Positions 32,933 to 45,358 of a stretch of 64,000 nucleotides of DNA are shown in pieces (within the stretch, counting starts at the first letter, position 1; each line of letters opens with the position of its first letter). The translations under genes were made by a program, and so were the position numbers. The stretch is from Zygnema cylindricum (Eukaryota; Streptophyta; Zygnematophyceae; Zygnematales; Zygnemataceae). Location of the stretch: NCBI GenBank assembly GCA_037447655.1, contig JBBHKE010000893.1:845352-909351 (forward strand), written 5' to 3'. Below the pieces are notes generated by a model. It did not search any database. It saw only the letters and a list, made by a program, of their open reading frames with translations, and was not told the DNA's origin.

Positions 32933-34687
32933 ACGGGCAGGAGAATTACGCGCTCAAATTAGTTGCATACCATAGGAAAGAAAGGGGGATTACACCGCAA
33001 CGGTGGAAAGACATTACAATGGGAGAGATGTTCGCATTTATGTGCATGTTGATTTGCAATTGGATTAAAAGGTCGTGTTATGATTCAAAGACGTTTCGTA
33101 AAGGGACCAGTGACGAGTTACAATACCCAAACAGAGGCAGAATAATCCTAGAAAAGAGATTTCCTCAAATTAAGAGAAATCTGCATGGAAGGTCTAATGA
33201 ATACAGACCCTCAAAGCACGATGATCCGCAACGTTAAGCTTATGGCAGGTAAGGTGTCCTTTGCATTTACGTGGTAAGACCATGAATATTTGTTGTTTAT
33301 GTTAGCCTTTAAAAATTAAACACCTACACTACAATTAACTCTGCAAAGTGTGCGTGGTGGACAGGTTGAACCGTTGATGGATGAGCATAAAGAAACGTTC
33401 ATGCAATATTATCGCCGTGAAACTTATTTGAGTTTGGACGAGAGATGGAATCCGGACAATAGTATGTTGAACCCTATAAAACGTTTCTCTTCCAATAAAC
33501 CTAAGTCATAACACGGGATGCAACAGTTCGCTCTAAACGACGCTGTGACAATGTCTTAACTAACCTACGAGATAGACGTCAAAAGGGGAGAATTCAGTGG
33601 AGTTGGTGCTAGAGCAAGGATCGTAAGGGCGTTATGTGAACCGATAAAGGAGGACGAATTAGTCGTAGTGATGGATAGAATGTATACAGGAGTTCCCATT
33701 TTCCGGTGATTGAGGAGTGGAAAGGGGTGGGGGGCTTTAGGAACAATGTTGGTGCGAAAGCGCAGCGTAACAAGGAAAAGCTTAACCTCTTTGAGTTACC
33801 TGGATGAAAAGTTGTTAAATGGGCTAAAAAGAAAAACAGATGGGGTGACGAAGATGGTGGCTAAGTTGGGTGACTCAAGTTTCGAGTTGTGTGACCAAGA
33901 GGGTATGATGACATGTGTGTGGGTGAACAAACGAAATGTTGTTCCCTCGGTGTGGATGTTGTCCACGTGTTTCGGAGCTCGTCCCGAATTTGTTTAGCGA
34001 TGTAGAGAAGGTAGCCAAATAGTGCGGTCAGAGTGTGTAACAATGTATAACAAATACAAAGGAGGAGTAGACAAGTTTAACCGAGCTTGTTTGGAAGGGG
34101 CAACTTTCCAAAGGACCATATACATCAACGTCGATGGTGGTTGAAACTCTTTATGGGATTGTTGGACGGAGCAATGAGAAATGCTTTGATCCTGTACAAC
34201 ATGCTACACGAGGCGGAAGGAAAGCCGCACACCACAAAAGAAAAATTTTTGGACCTGCTCCAAAAAGAATTATTGGAAAGGAATGCGATTAGTGAATACG
34301 GCTTTAAAAATGGCTGCAGGGGGTCCATATTTGACGGGGGAAAAACATGTATCGGTGTCGCTGCACGAAATCCCTAAATACGCCAAACGAGTTGGCGGCC
34401 GTGAGGAAATTAGTGCCAAATGTAAAGAGTGCGCGTTTGCACACTCAAACGGGCTATAGTGTTCCCACAAAAATTGTCGCGCGAAAGGAAAAGAATGGAA
34501 AGGGAAGTCCACGGGAAGGCATCAGACTAGATACGGTTGTAAAAAGTGTGAAGTGCCCTTGTGTCGCAACGTTTGCTTCGACAAGTACCACGAAGCCGAG
34601 AGAAAAAGAGAAAAAGATCAGTTGAAAAAGATGAGGAAATTGCAAATGTTGCATAAAGAAGAGGAAAATAACATGGAGGGAGAGTGA
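32933..34687 (+). pseudogene. piggyBac-type transposase, 3' half
   Basis: Reads QENYALKLVAYHRKERG, WKDITMGEMFAFMCMLI (piggyBac DDE domain start), then a 100-bp intron 33249-33348 (GTAAGG..GCAAAG). The three catalytic Asp are recognisable: LSLDERWNP (33437), VVMDRMYTGVPIF (33674) and YKGGVDKFNR (34070). WWLKLFMGLLDGAMRNALILY follows, and the C-terminal Cys-rich zinc domain (CKEC.. RYGCKKCEVPLCRNVC, FDKYHE) ends at TGA 34685. Broken by stops at about 33239, 33509, 33557 and 33708 and by frameshifts near 34100 and 34330. piggyBac transposases cut and paste at TTAA; no matching inverted ends or TTAA pair could be identified. Confidence 0.88.
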
Positions 34688-34739
34688 GATATATTGAACG
34701 TATTTTGAAGAAGTGAGCACCGAGAAAAACAAGACGTTA

Positions 34740-35790
34740 TGCTTTCGAACAAGCTATCAACATAAATAATCGGGTGAGAAACATGGGGAACCATAGAGAA
34801 AGATGATACTCAACGAACGTAAGAATGAGAACGCAATGACTTATCGCAAGCCAAAATCCGGTGAGAAAAACCCGGTTGTTACCAATAGCCGCAATCGACC
34901 GAGCCTCTCTTCCTAGCGTATCGGGCCGTATTTCGAGCGTATCTTTACAGCGACACACCGGAATCACGCACACTTAATATTGACGAAAACAATACTTCAA
35001 AATCTACGCAGCGACTTGTCGCAAGCCAAAATAAGGCGAGGGAAACGGAAAGACCAAGTGCTAACAAGTCATAAAATTGCATCAAATCCCTTCCTCGGGT
35101 ACCGCGCCGTATTTCGGCTATAACTTCGTAAACAAACACCGGATTGACGTTCTGTAAATTCTACCAACAATAAGACTTGTAAAGCTAGACAACGACTTAT
35201 CGCAAGCCAAAATCCGGCGAGGGAAACGGAAAAACTCAGTGTTTAACAAGTTATGAGCCCTCATCCACTCCCTTCTTCGAGTACTTCATAAAGAAACACC
35301 CGATTGACGTTCCGTAAATTCTGCCAGCAATAAGACTTCTAAAGCTAGACTACGAGCTATTACAACCCAAAATCCGGCGAGCGAAAACGGAAAAACCGAG
35401 TGTTTAACAGGTTATGAGCCCACATCCACTCCCTTCTTCAAGTACCGCGCCGTATTTCAGCTTTAACTTCGCAAAGAAACACCGGATTGAAGTTTCGTAA
35501 ATTCTACCGAAAAGAAGACCTCTAAAGCTAGACAACGAGCTTTTTCAAGCCAAAATCCGGCGAGCAAAACGGAAAAATTGAGTGTTTAAAACAAGTTATG
35601 AAATTGCATCTACTCCCTTTGTCGCGTACCGCGTCGTATTTACAACGAGACACCGAAAACACGCGCATTTATTTTTTACGAAAAAAAAAACTTCAAAAGC
35701 TACGCAACGACATATAGCAAGTCAAAATCTGGTGAGCGATTGCGAAAATCTGTTTGTTATAAGGATGATAGTTGACCCGACCTATTTCTT
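34740..35790. repeat. Diverged ~185-bp tandem repeats, about six copies
   Basis: Each unit contains ATCGCAAGCCAAAATCCGGCG, AACGGAAAAAC.GAGTG, TACCGCGCCGTATTTC and AACACCGGATTGACGTTC in order. No ORF is conserved between units. Starts right after the piggyBac end. 35790-36180 shows nothing else. Confidence 0.75.
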
Positions 35791-36189
35791 GGAGTACTTG
35801 GTCAGTTAATTTGGACACAACTTTCAAACGTCAAATCAGAATTGTGCGCCGCTAATTTCCTCGTGAAAAAGACATCAAACGCTAAGAAACGTGCTTTTCT
35901 ACGTCAAAATCTGACAATCGACGGTGAAAAATCATTTCTTCCAAGTTAATACCTGAAAAATCCAATGTAGTGGATTTTTTGTACACTGTTTAGATGACCA
36001 ACAGCCTAAGTCGTGGATGTGTTCGGTTTTGGGTTTTTATATTTTAATTTTGTAGAAGACTTTAATTTAATAAACTTTGACTTAGTCGAATTTTTACTGA
36101 AACGTAAGAATCGGAAGAAACAACAAGTTTTTCCAAAAGTCCAAATGAATTGGACTTTTTAGAAAATAGTCCAATAAAATGGACTTTGG

Positions 36190-39005
36190 CAACTTAAAGG
36201 TTAATGGAAGTCCGCCCTTAGGGTGGACCTCCATCAGGCGAAAAGTGAGGTTCATTACTGGAAAAAGTGCATTTTTGTACAGTGCCGACGCATTCTCGTA
36301 CATGGCCGTACTGTTTTTTTTTTATTCGAACATGATTACTGTAGATTCGTCAAGATTCTCCAAACTTTTTGGGCGACAACGTCGACCGTCCGATTATGTG
36401 TTTTCGAAGCAAGCACGCGTGGAAAGGTCACTTAAGAACCACGCGCCTTCGCACGTAGGCCACGCGCATTCGGACATAGGCCATGCGCCTTCGGACATAT
36501 GTCACGCGCCTTCGGACAGGCGGGAATCAAATCCAACGAACACCACCGTCGAAGAATGTGCCGTGACGCCTCCTCCACCATCCGTTGAAATCCGGAATTT
36601 GCGGCGCCACGACGAAACACGAACGACAAAACAGAGACAAAAAGGACAAAACACGAACGTCCAAATTGTACATTCACGTAATTTAACTTTGCAGCTGTCT
36701 ATACGGATACGAGCTCAAATATTGTATTTGAGCTTTTGTAATCTTTGACTGCTCGCCGTCAGAACAGAAACCTACGTGCCTACGTGCATCCAATCGAAAG
36801 AAAGCACGTACGCGATAGATTCTTTGCTGACACGACCTCGTGGAGAAGTGAACGAAATATTACTGCCAGTAAACTTATCCGTACGATTACTGTCGGCACC
36901 TGATGGGAGAAGAGGCCATAAAGTGCCGTAATTTAAGGGGCGTCGATACAGTGTTAGGGAAAAGTGAGGTTGTTTACAGAAACCCGTACCCTTTCGTACC
37001 ATGCCGTACTGCTATTTTTGTTTCTTTCGCAAAACAGCATTACAGCAAACAGAAGTTCCGACCAAGATTCTCCAAAGGTCCGGGAGCTAACATGGACCGT
37101 TGGATTATGCTTGGGTATTCATCCGCGAAGGAATCGCTCTATCCGGTTATGTATTTACTATTTAGGTACCCACCTCGTGGAGGTGGCTGGTCAAATATAG
37201 AGCGTGTAGATTTATTACACGTGTACTGTAAAGACACGTGTTCAGTGGATCACCACCGGATATTTCACACGTCACTCAGGGCATGTGCCACACCACAATC
37301 CAAAGTTCCAAACGAATTTCTTTGCCGAAATATATTTCGTAACGCGCTTTCTTCTGCCGTCCTTCCAGCTTCTTCGTGTAATGATTTGTATGGTACGCAA
37401 GTACATGGTACGGAAATGTAGATTTTAATTATTTAATTCTAAAAGCATAATGTATACGACAGCCTGTTTTCAGACACTAACCCCCGATGGCTCTTTAATC
37501 CAGAATACTACAGAGTACAGTAAGTAATGTTATGTTATCCGTACTATTACAGAAACCTCCCGATGGACAGTACGGCTTTATTAAAACTTTTTTCGATTGT
37601 CGGTGAACTGTCCGCGGCCACTAACCAACCACAAAGCGTAAGGGCCACAAATTGGAGGATCGGCCAAAATTGGTGTCAGTCAAAATCGATGGACCGTCTT
37701 ATCTGGACATTTAGTTACAGCTGTCATTCCTCGAATTTGTAGGTAAATTCACTATTAATATGTCCAGGATGTTCGCTTTGGCGCGCCTCCCGGCAAATCT
37801 TCCCGAATCTTGAGTCTGGCCGAATTGATGAAACCGCTCCACTGTACTTTCGTTGAAATCCAGCAAACATATTCCCGAAAAGGTCCCTTTGTCGGCACTC
37901 GGCGGTTACATTATGTCGTCACGAAACGAAATAAGCTCTGTACAGTGTACACTATAATAAAACGAACCGGCGTAAAAATATCAATTAAAATTAAATGAAA
38001 TCACGCGCAACGAAATCGAGCCACACTATCTACGAATCAACATTCTTACATGATAGCGAAATTTCGTTTCGTGCTTTTTCATATTTTCGTACAAGTCTTA
38101 CAGTACTTTCAATTTAAACTTTAAAGAGGTTTCGTTTCAATTTGCGTCTAAGTTCAATGTAACGCTTAGACGACTAGATTTCAATTTTGCGGCTAAGTTA
38201 CACCGCGCATCGTTATTAGTGTCAACGACACTAATTTGGGTTCTTAAAATTTTGATTTTTTTCCTCAAATAGGATACATGATTTTAATTTTTCCTTGACG
38301 TTAGTTAAGGTACCGTACAAAATAGGACCTTTTGAGCCGCCCAGGAATAATCATCATTTCCAAAAGGACAAAATCGCAGCTGCGTATGTGTACGGGCGGA
38401 CGCCGATTAAAATATCTAGTAGCGTCACGCTAATGTACAATCTGAACGTTCTTACGGTTGTTGTGGTATCAACGGCCACGAAAACCGTTGCAAAATTAAA
38501 GTCTGTACAAATGTCCAAGGATGTACAATTTGTACGTAAATCGCTGTATCGCACATTTATGAAGGAGACGTCACAGGATGTCCTACAAACAAAGTTTTTT
38601 TTGTATCGTCGACCATACAACCAAGATTTTTTTGTCGTCGAACAGGCTGGCTTTCATGTCACACGGTACACTCCAATTGCCACATGTAAGTTTATTAATT
38701 CACGTCTGTCGTGGATCGATTCTGACTTTACAAGTGGACCAAAACACGCGTCCAGTAATCACAAACTCTCCTCCCGAGGACAGTTGGAGGAGACTAGCTA
38801 CGTACTGGAAACAAGAAGCGTTTGCGTCGAAAATTGAAAATCGGACGGTGGTAGTTCTCTCCAAGAAGTCTGGAGAATCTCAACGAATTTTTAGTAAACA
38901 TCTTTTGAAAAAAAAAAAAAAAAAACAGTACGGCCTAGTACGGAACGGTACTTTCTCCAGTAAACAACCCCACTTTTCGCCTGATGGAAGGTTACCCTAA
39001 GTTAC
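36190..39005. mobile_element. Element with long (~200-bp) terminal inverted repeats
   Basis: The left end 36200-36420 (CTTAGGGT..CCATCAGGCGAAAAGTG.. ..GGCCGTACTGTTTTTTTT, then AAGATTCTCCA and CCGTCCGATT) is mirrored at 38800-39000. A third, internal partial copy lies at ~36955-37110. It contains the dispersed repeat also found at 3632-3975. No transposase is recognised; ORFs inside (for example 38295-38837) have no family signature. Mutator-like non-autonomous or foldback element is the best guess; target duplications are not clear. Confidence 0.6.
36432..36522. repeat. 21-bp tandem repeat
   Basis: About four units of CACGCGCCTTCGGACATAGGC type within the long-TIR element. Confidence 0.8.
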
Positions 39006-40500
39006 TATCTAACGTGCTCTCACCGTGGAGCTCACGTAACGACAAAAAGTGACTGTTTGCAGCACTTTTATTTACATGTGGTTGCCGCAGTTTTGTTACC
39101 ATAAAGTCATAAACCTTCGCCGACCGTGTGAATTGTAAATTTTATTATGACGGTCGACGTTCGCAAGCGCGGCAAAAGTTTAAGCGGTTGAAACAATGTT
39201 TTGAAAGTCAAAGCTGTCCAACCGATTGACCGTCAAATTTAAACTCAACGGTACTTTAATTGTACCAATGTGTACTTCAAAAGTACAATTTCTGACAAAA
39301 TGACGTAAGTGGCTGTGCGCAACCAAAATAGTCACTGCCATGATCAATTCCCTTCCCAAATTGCCGTATGAATTCTCGTCCTCGAGCTAATCTGACGTCA
39401 TACAATATATTTTATTTTGTCAAAACCTAGAAAGAAAATGGACGGCTGAGATCGGCTGTATCGCTTGTAGACAGATGCAGTTTTACAGTCAAACGCCTGC
39501 AAGAAGGCCTCAAAGGACCGGACGTGATTGGTGCATCTGACACATTTTTTATGCATTCCGTACATGTACTTTAGTTTCTCAAACATAGCACTTCCGTACA
39601 CTGCAATTTTGTCGAATAGAGCACCATTAGGAGAAAACTTTAACAGCGAGGTTGAATCTGCTTTTATCCAACGGTAAATGTTTACAGCACTATCCTTATG
39701 ATGCGACAAACTCCTCGTAGTTTCCGTACGTAGATGCACACGTGCGCAATAAAAAAATCGTATCTTCTATCTCGTTTACCACTGTGCCACGTGTTGAAAT
39801 GTAGATCGCTAAATTGTAATGCGTGCCACAAAAGTTTCAGGCCTTCAGGGGACAAATTTTTTGCCTACCAATTTTTTGTAGCTAGTAACAAAAAAAAAAA
39901 AAAACGGTGGCAAACCTTATTGATCGTCATACGTTCGTACAGTAAAGTACAGTACTGTACTCTACTGTAGCTCTCGGTTCGTAGGGTACAGTACTGTACG
40001 TTGCTTCCATGTTGTTCTTTCAAAACTCTTTTGGACAGTCGACCAACTAGAATGACAAATGACAATTTTTCCTTTCATTTCTTAAGCATGTGAGACGCCT
40101 GCAAAATGCCAAAATATACGTCCATTCGTCTCAGAGTGGTCAAAGAAGATACAAATTGACTTTTTACAGGTAACACTTTGTACATGAACATAGAAATTGC
40201 AACTGTATTGTACGAAGCCGTTGGTGGTAACTGGTAGGTCCGGAAAATCTGTGCTAAAGACATTTCCATCGATATAGCAGGACTGTCCTTAGCGGTAATT
40301 CCGTCATTATCCATAAATCATAACCGAACTACAAGTCCATACCGGAAATGTCCGTACCATATTTCGAACTTCCAAACTTAGGATTTCCAGAAAGTCTAAT
40401 TCCGGACTTCCATTACTGTAGCTGTTTAAGTAAATGTACGGATACGTTTGCTGATTGCCGTGTCTTCCATTACTAATTTACTACTGTATATAATATTAAT
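39006..40500. other. No gene seen
   Basis: AT-rich DNA rich in GTAC words. Short alternating GTACAGTACTGTAC-type runs at about 39936-40000. No exon or element could be supported. Confidence 0.5.
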
Positions 40501-40684
40501 ATTGGGTATCGGGTAAAATCATATCGCGATAGGTTCGATACTCGATATATCGATAGTCGATCGGTGAGGGGCCTCGATATAACGTACCGGGACCAACATA
40601 TTATATCGCGATACATTTGGTAAAAGGTGGTCTCCGTACAGATACCGATAAGGAATATCGTACGAAGAATCCGGTGGGGAGGGG

Positions 40685-40727
<43 letters not shown>

Positions 40728-41130
40728 CTTTTGGAAAAAAAAATTGACCTAGCGTCACTTCGATATATCGTGGTATCGGTCGATATATCGCATAAATATC
40801 GCAATATTAAGCTCCTTGATATATCGATTATCGGATACCCAAATGTAAATATATATTGAATATTGGCAAGGGTCACTCGATACCCAACATTATCCATTAG
40901 GTCGCGTCCGTTAGCCCTTCGCCCCCTCCGTGGGGGGGCGCATCCCCAAGGGGGGTTGGGGGTTCTTTCGTTTTTTGTACGATAATTTCGTACGGCATTT
41001 GTGTGGACCCCCACCTCCCTCCAAATATATCACGATAGTTTTTGTTGTTCCCACGGCGATATATCGAGCTCTTTGACCGTTCGATATTCGATACATCAAA
41101 TATCGAATTTATCGCGATAATAATTTTCAC
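40500..41130. repeat. CGATATATCG-rich block with a run of 40 G
   Basis: Many copies of short palindromes (CGATATATCG, ATATCGCGAT) in both flanks of GGGGAGGGGGGA followed by 40 consecutive G (40688-40727). Similar CGATATATCG clusters occur at 51470-51600, 55270-55370 and 61180-61530. Proline-rich and glycine-rich ORFs across the G-run are spurious. Confidence 0.8.
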
Positions 41131-42660
41131 GATACAAAACATTAGTACTCAGTATACAGAGCATACAATATAGCATGCACTATCGCACTATAGCGTCTCA
41201 CAATCCGACGCATACTTTGTAGCACGAAAATACAGTATCTGAGTTTGGACTACGCAAATTTTTTTTCTCCTTTTTTAGTTAATCATTTTGTGCCTTCACT
41301 TAATATAGTTAATAAGAGCAAATTATAAATCATGCTTGAAGCAAATCTGACTGCAAGGGTGTCACATTTTACGTGAACATTAAACTATTGCATCTCTCAA
41401 CTATGTGGTTATTTTGGTTTGTACCACGGAGGCTTACGTGCAAATGTTGAAAATCGTAAAAGAGTTTTGAAGAAAACAAGCTGAATGTAAGATTTGTACG
41501 AGCGTACGAATTTAAAAGTCGTACGTGCATATTACTAATTGTGTGAACAGTGCAGTAGTTTTTTAATACTAAAAATCCCTTCCACGAAGGTCAATGTGAA
41601 GGTAAATGGAGCATGAGAGGGTATCTTATGGCAATGATTATTTTTTGAAGGTCACATGGTCTATATCATGCGCAAGGTTCAATGCTTGCACATCATGGAG
41701 TTTATCTTAATTTTCCATGTAGTAATTGTACAAAGTCAATGACATGTTTAAACCAAAATGAAAATAGGTACGAAACGATACGAAAACGTACGACATCCAA
41801 TGAACAACCTATTTTTTTTGTGGAGGTTCACGCGTAGCTTGGCATTAAGATGCAACTTGAGCCTATGGGCATATGAAATTTGTGATACAAATGTGGAAGA
41901 AGCGCACGCCGACAATCGATACTGGAGTCCATTTAGTACTAGCTACATTAATGTAGTTATGTTACGAGACACTTACGCAAACAATGTTGTGAACAATAGT
42001 TTATGATTTCGTATTTTAAAAAACACTTTGTGATATACTTTATCAGTGTTGTGAACGATAACTTATGATTTTGTGTTTCAAAAAACACTTCCTAGAATAC
42101 TTTACCAGCGATGAGCAGTGCAGTGCATAAAAATATAAACCAGTGAAACACTAAAACACTGTTCTAAGGGTTGTCCACCGCGATATTTATTTTTCAGTGT
42201 ATCGGAGAAATATTCTGTTTAAATATCGGTCGGGATTGCCAATCAATATATTAATCCGATATTTTATCGATAAGAGGCTACAGAAGTACAGATACACAAG
42301 ACCATGTGTACTACAGTAGTGAGAAAAGGGAATTCATTTTATCCACAGGTCCGAAAACACAATCGGACGGTCATAATCACCTCCGCACGATAAGAAGGTA
42401 AATCACAAAATACGCAACGGAAAGAAAACAAAACGTAAAGCACAATTTGTCAGAAACTCAGAACAATCACCACAGGCCGCGCCAGTGGCTTTTGCATTTC
42501 GCCGTACCGAATCGAGGCGAATATAGAAACAGAATTCTACATCACCTTTTGAATTATTGCATCACGTTTTGAACCTTACATCATACTTCGTACTTTTCGG
42601 TTAAAGAGCTGTTTCTCTCGGTCAAATCACTTGGTACATCACCTGATGCAAACATTTTCT
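41131..42660. other. No gene seen upstream of the GH30 gene
   Basis: AT-rich sequence. A ~60-bp passage (TTGTGAACAATAGTTTATGATTTCGTATT and its repeat near 42047) is duplicated. The GH30 promoter should lie in the last part of this stretch, but no element can be named. Confidence 0.5.
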
Positions 42661-42754
42661 GATTCGCTCTCCCTACTTTTTGGTCTCCACTATATTGGCC
42701 TTGCTATTGGTTTCTGTTATTAGTTCTTGCTGTCAGTTTCTTGCTGTTAATTTT

Positions 42755-42840
42755 TGCTGTCAATTTTTGCTGCCACTTTTTGCTGCCACTTTTTGCTGCC
42801 ACTTTTTGCTGCCACTTTTTGCTGTCACTTTCTGCTGCAA
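42755..42840. repeat. 13-bp tandem repeat upstream of GH30 start
   Basis: About five copies of CTGCCACTTTTTG with flanking CTGTCAATTTTTG variants. The Cys/Phe/Leu-rich extension of the ORF across it is probably not coding. Confidence 0.8.
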
Positions 42841-42937
42841 GCATACACAACCGTTTGTTAATAATACTAGCCGACATTTTAAGCAGCCAATATTACAAGC
42901 ACTTGTATGCATACACATTATTGTAACAGTCGTATCC

Positions 42938-43160
42938 ATGGCTTCTTTATCCTTTCCCTCTAAACAGCTTGACAGTAAACTTTCATCCTTAGGAATACCA
43001 ACAGGCAGGCTTGCCTCAACAAATGAAAGGAAAAAAAAACCTTTTTTGCAGCTACAAACCTTATCATTATTCTTGCTTTGCAGTGTATTACTTCTGATCT
43101 GGAGTACAAGGGCAAATGCTGGTGATCCTGCGCCAGTCGCTACTTGTCCGAAAGTTAAAA
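42938..43160 (+). CDS. GH30 galactanase, exon 1 (secretion signal)
   Basis: From ATG at 42938: 74 codons plus one base. A basic ~35-residue N-terminus leads to a hydrophobic segment (residues 36-55: LSLFLLCSVLLLIW) and ANA-GDPAP, a likely signal-peptide cleavage near residue 61 or a signal anchor. The donor is AAAA/GTAAGA at 43161. Joining to the exon at 44484 restores a Ser codon and the frame. The ORF is open further upstream, but only through low-complexity repeats. Confidence 0.75.
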
Positions 43161-44483
43161 GTAAGATTTTTTAAGCGAGGCTTAAACGAATGTAGTATAT
43201 TCTCCACAAATATAAATCCAATTTCTGGTTTTTTCTTTGATTAGAAATGGACACCAATGTGACATTGTCTTGAAAAGTTAAATGAACAGGCTTTAAAATC
43301 AATACGGACAATGATAGGTAAAAACGTCACGCTTTTGGAGAGAAGTATGTTGAAAATATTAGGCAAGATGGAAACTTTCTAAAATTTGAGTACTTTAATT
43401 CCTCGAATTCTGAAAATTTGGGGAGGACAGTTTTCACACTGAAATTGTAAGCAAACAACACGTTCAACAATGTGGTATAAGATTAATATGAGGTTTTTTT
43501 TTCGTTTTTAGTACTACTGAATATTGATAATCTCTGAAAATAATAACCAATCTCAGGAAGTGAAGTTGGTTCCCTGATACGAGATGAATAGTTTCCGAAA
43601 GTGAGGTTCAGCAAAATCTGGAAACTTCTCCTTATTTTGATAATGGATGTTTTTTTAGGAATGGATAATCTGGCATAGAGACAGAACATTTAAACCATTG
43701 TTTTTCCTTCCCTCCTTCATTTTCGGATGTTTCGTGATGAGCATGTTTATTAATTGGTCAACTCTAAAAAAATATGAAACGTAGAAATAAATGCCAGTTA
43801 ACCTGTCTGTTTGTGTATTTTTTTGTTGTGTAATGTGAATGAAAGATTTACTTCCGTACGACATTTTTTGTCCGAGGTCTTCGGATTTTGTTGATTTTAT
43901 TGGCACTTGCGTCATTTAATGAGGCATTCTGTACGATTTTTTTTAGTGCGGAGTCTTCGTGTTTTCTGATTATTTCATCGACACTTTTTTCACTAAAGAT
44001 GGCATTTCCTCTTTACTCAGCCTCAGAAACAAAGGCGATATTTTTGTCTCTTTGTGGTGTTAGGTAGAGAGAGTTAGGGAGGGGGAGAGGGGGGGCGGAG
44101 TGGGAGGGAGAGAGAGTTGTTTTGTATCTGTGTCTGTAAGCTCTCTTTTTTGCACTTAATGTGAAATGAAAAATGTTTTGTCAAGTGTTTTTCCACTTTT
44201 GGAGGTAATGTCAGTTTATCCTTCTCTAGATTATTTTTATTTCGCGCAAATGAGTTACTTGAGTCATCGCAATGTTCATCAAACATGTTTAAACGTTTTA
44301 TGTGTGGAAAAATGTTTTTTTGTTGGTGTTTTTGAACCTTGGTCACTTTTGTTTTTTATCTCTAAATGCTAACAGTCTACTTTTTGCTCGTTTCGATGTA
44401 CAAACCCTGAGAAAATGAAGAAGTAGAAATTAAAGAATGCACCAAACTGAAACGCTAGTTTTTCTCCGTGGATTCCTTTGTAG

Positions 44484-44550
44484 GTAATATTGTAATCGGG
44501 TACGATAAAACCGGTGTAACGTGGGAAGGATGGGGAACTGCGTTAGCCTG
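44484..44550 (+). CDS. GH30 galactanase, exon 2
   Basis: 67-base exon between TTTGTAG and CCTG/GTGAGC. It encodes NIVIGYDKTGVTWEGWGTALA, the GH30 first strand with the characteristic EGWGT(S/A)LAWW motif that continues into exon 3. Both junction phases match exactly, which supports the model. Confidence 0.88.
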
Positions 44551-44559
44551 GTGAGCTGC

Positions 44560-44790
44560 ATTGTGTTTTGCGCCTCTTCTATGTGTTATTGATTGTTGAT
44601 TATTATCTATCTTTTGTCATTGTTGATTATTATCTACCCTTAATATATTACTATCAATATATTATTATTATTGACTATTATCCATCTTTTATTGATTATT
44701 GTCTATCTATTCCTATCTATTTTTGTTATTGATTATTATCTATCTATTATTATTATTGATCACTATCTATCTTTTATTAATTATTGTCTA
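44560..44790. repeat. TTGATTATTATCTATCT-type minisatellite in GH30 intron 2
   Basis: Irregular repeats of TATTGATTATTATCTATC units, immediately after the exon 2 donor region. Confidence 0.8.
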
Positions 44791-44947
44791 TCAAGGAGAT
44801 ATATAAAGGGGTAGATAGAGGGTAGTCCGCTAGGGAAGGAAATGTACAGGGACAGAGGCAGGAGGATTGATGTGTGGTAGAGGCGGATGTAGAATAAGGA
44901 ATAGAGTTGGAGGGAGGAAAGCTGTCGACAATAGGGGTTGTAAACAC

Positions 44948-45151
44948 TACACTGCCCATCGCTATTTAGTGTAAAGGAATAATAAGTATTGCAGCGAAAT
45001 TAATGTCAACAATACTAATATAGAGCAGAGTGACATGGCCAATTTAAGACCACTCTCTCAGGTAGTGTTCTTAAGACCATTTTATGATTTTCGGTCGAAA
45101 ACAGTCACAACCAAATTAGTTTTATCAACACTAATAGCGATGGGCAGTGTA
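44948..45151. mobile_element. Short inverted-repeat element (MITE) in GH30 intron 2
   Basis: 204 bp counting flanking TA. Ends are TACACTGCCCATCGCTATTTAG and CTAATAGCGATGGGCAGTGTA, nearly perfect inverses; the TA pair is consistent with a Tc1/mariner- or PIF-type target. Same family signature (CACCGCCAATCGCTATTAGTG) at 57099 and 63317. Confidence 0.75.
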
Positions 45152-45358
45152 GTTTCAGAATCTATGAACTTTTTCAAAGTTCGTGTCAGCATCGCAATAA
45201 GTCTACAGTTTTTTTAATGAGCCTTTTACATCCTTTGAGTTACATTAACAGTCTTACTTTATTGTACTTATCCTTCGTGATTCTTTTCTCTTCCCCTAAC
45301 ATATTTTCATTTTTTAACATGTCCTTTTTTTTGATTTTGTTCTTGACCTATTGCACAG

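Noticed and set aside
33500-33560. TAA at Tyr positions in piggyBac and in the gypsy RT (after FIDDILI), suggesting a variant genetic code
   Set aside because: PCNA, MYG1 and GH30 use TAA, TAG and TGA as true ends and contain normal Tyr codons; the stops are in dead transposons.
38295-38837. 180-codon ORF in the long-TIR element
   Set aside because: No domain, overlaps an opposing ORF, and the 3' part is the inverted repeat itself.
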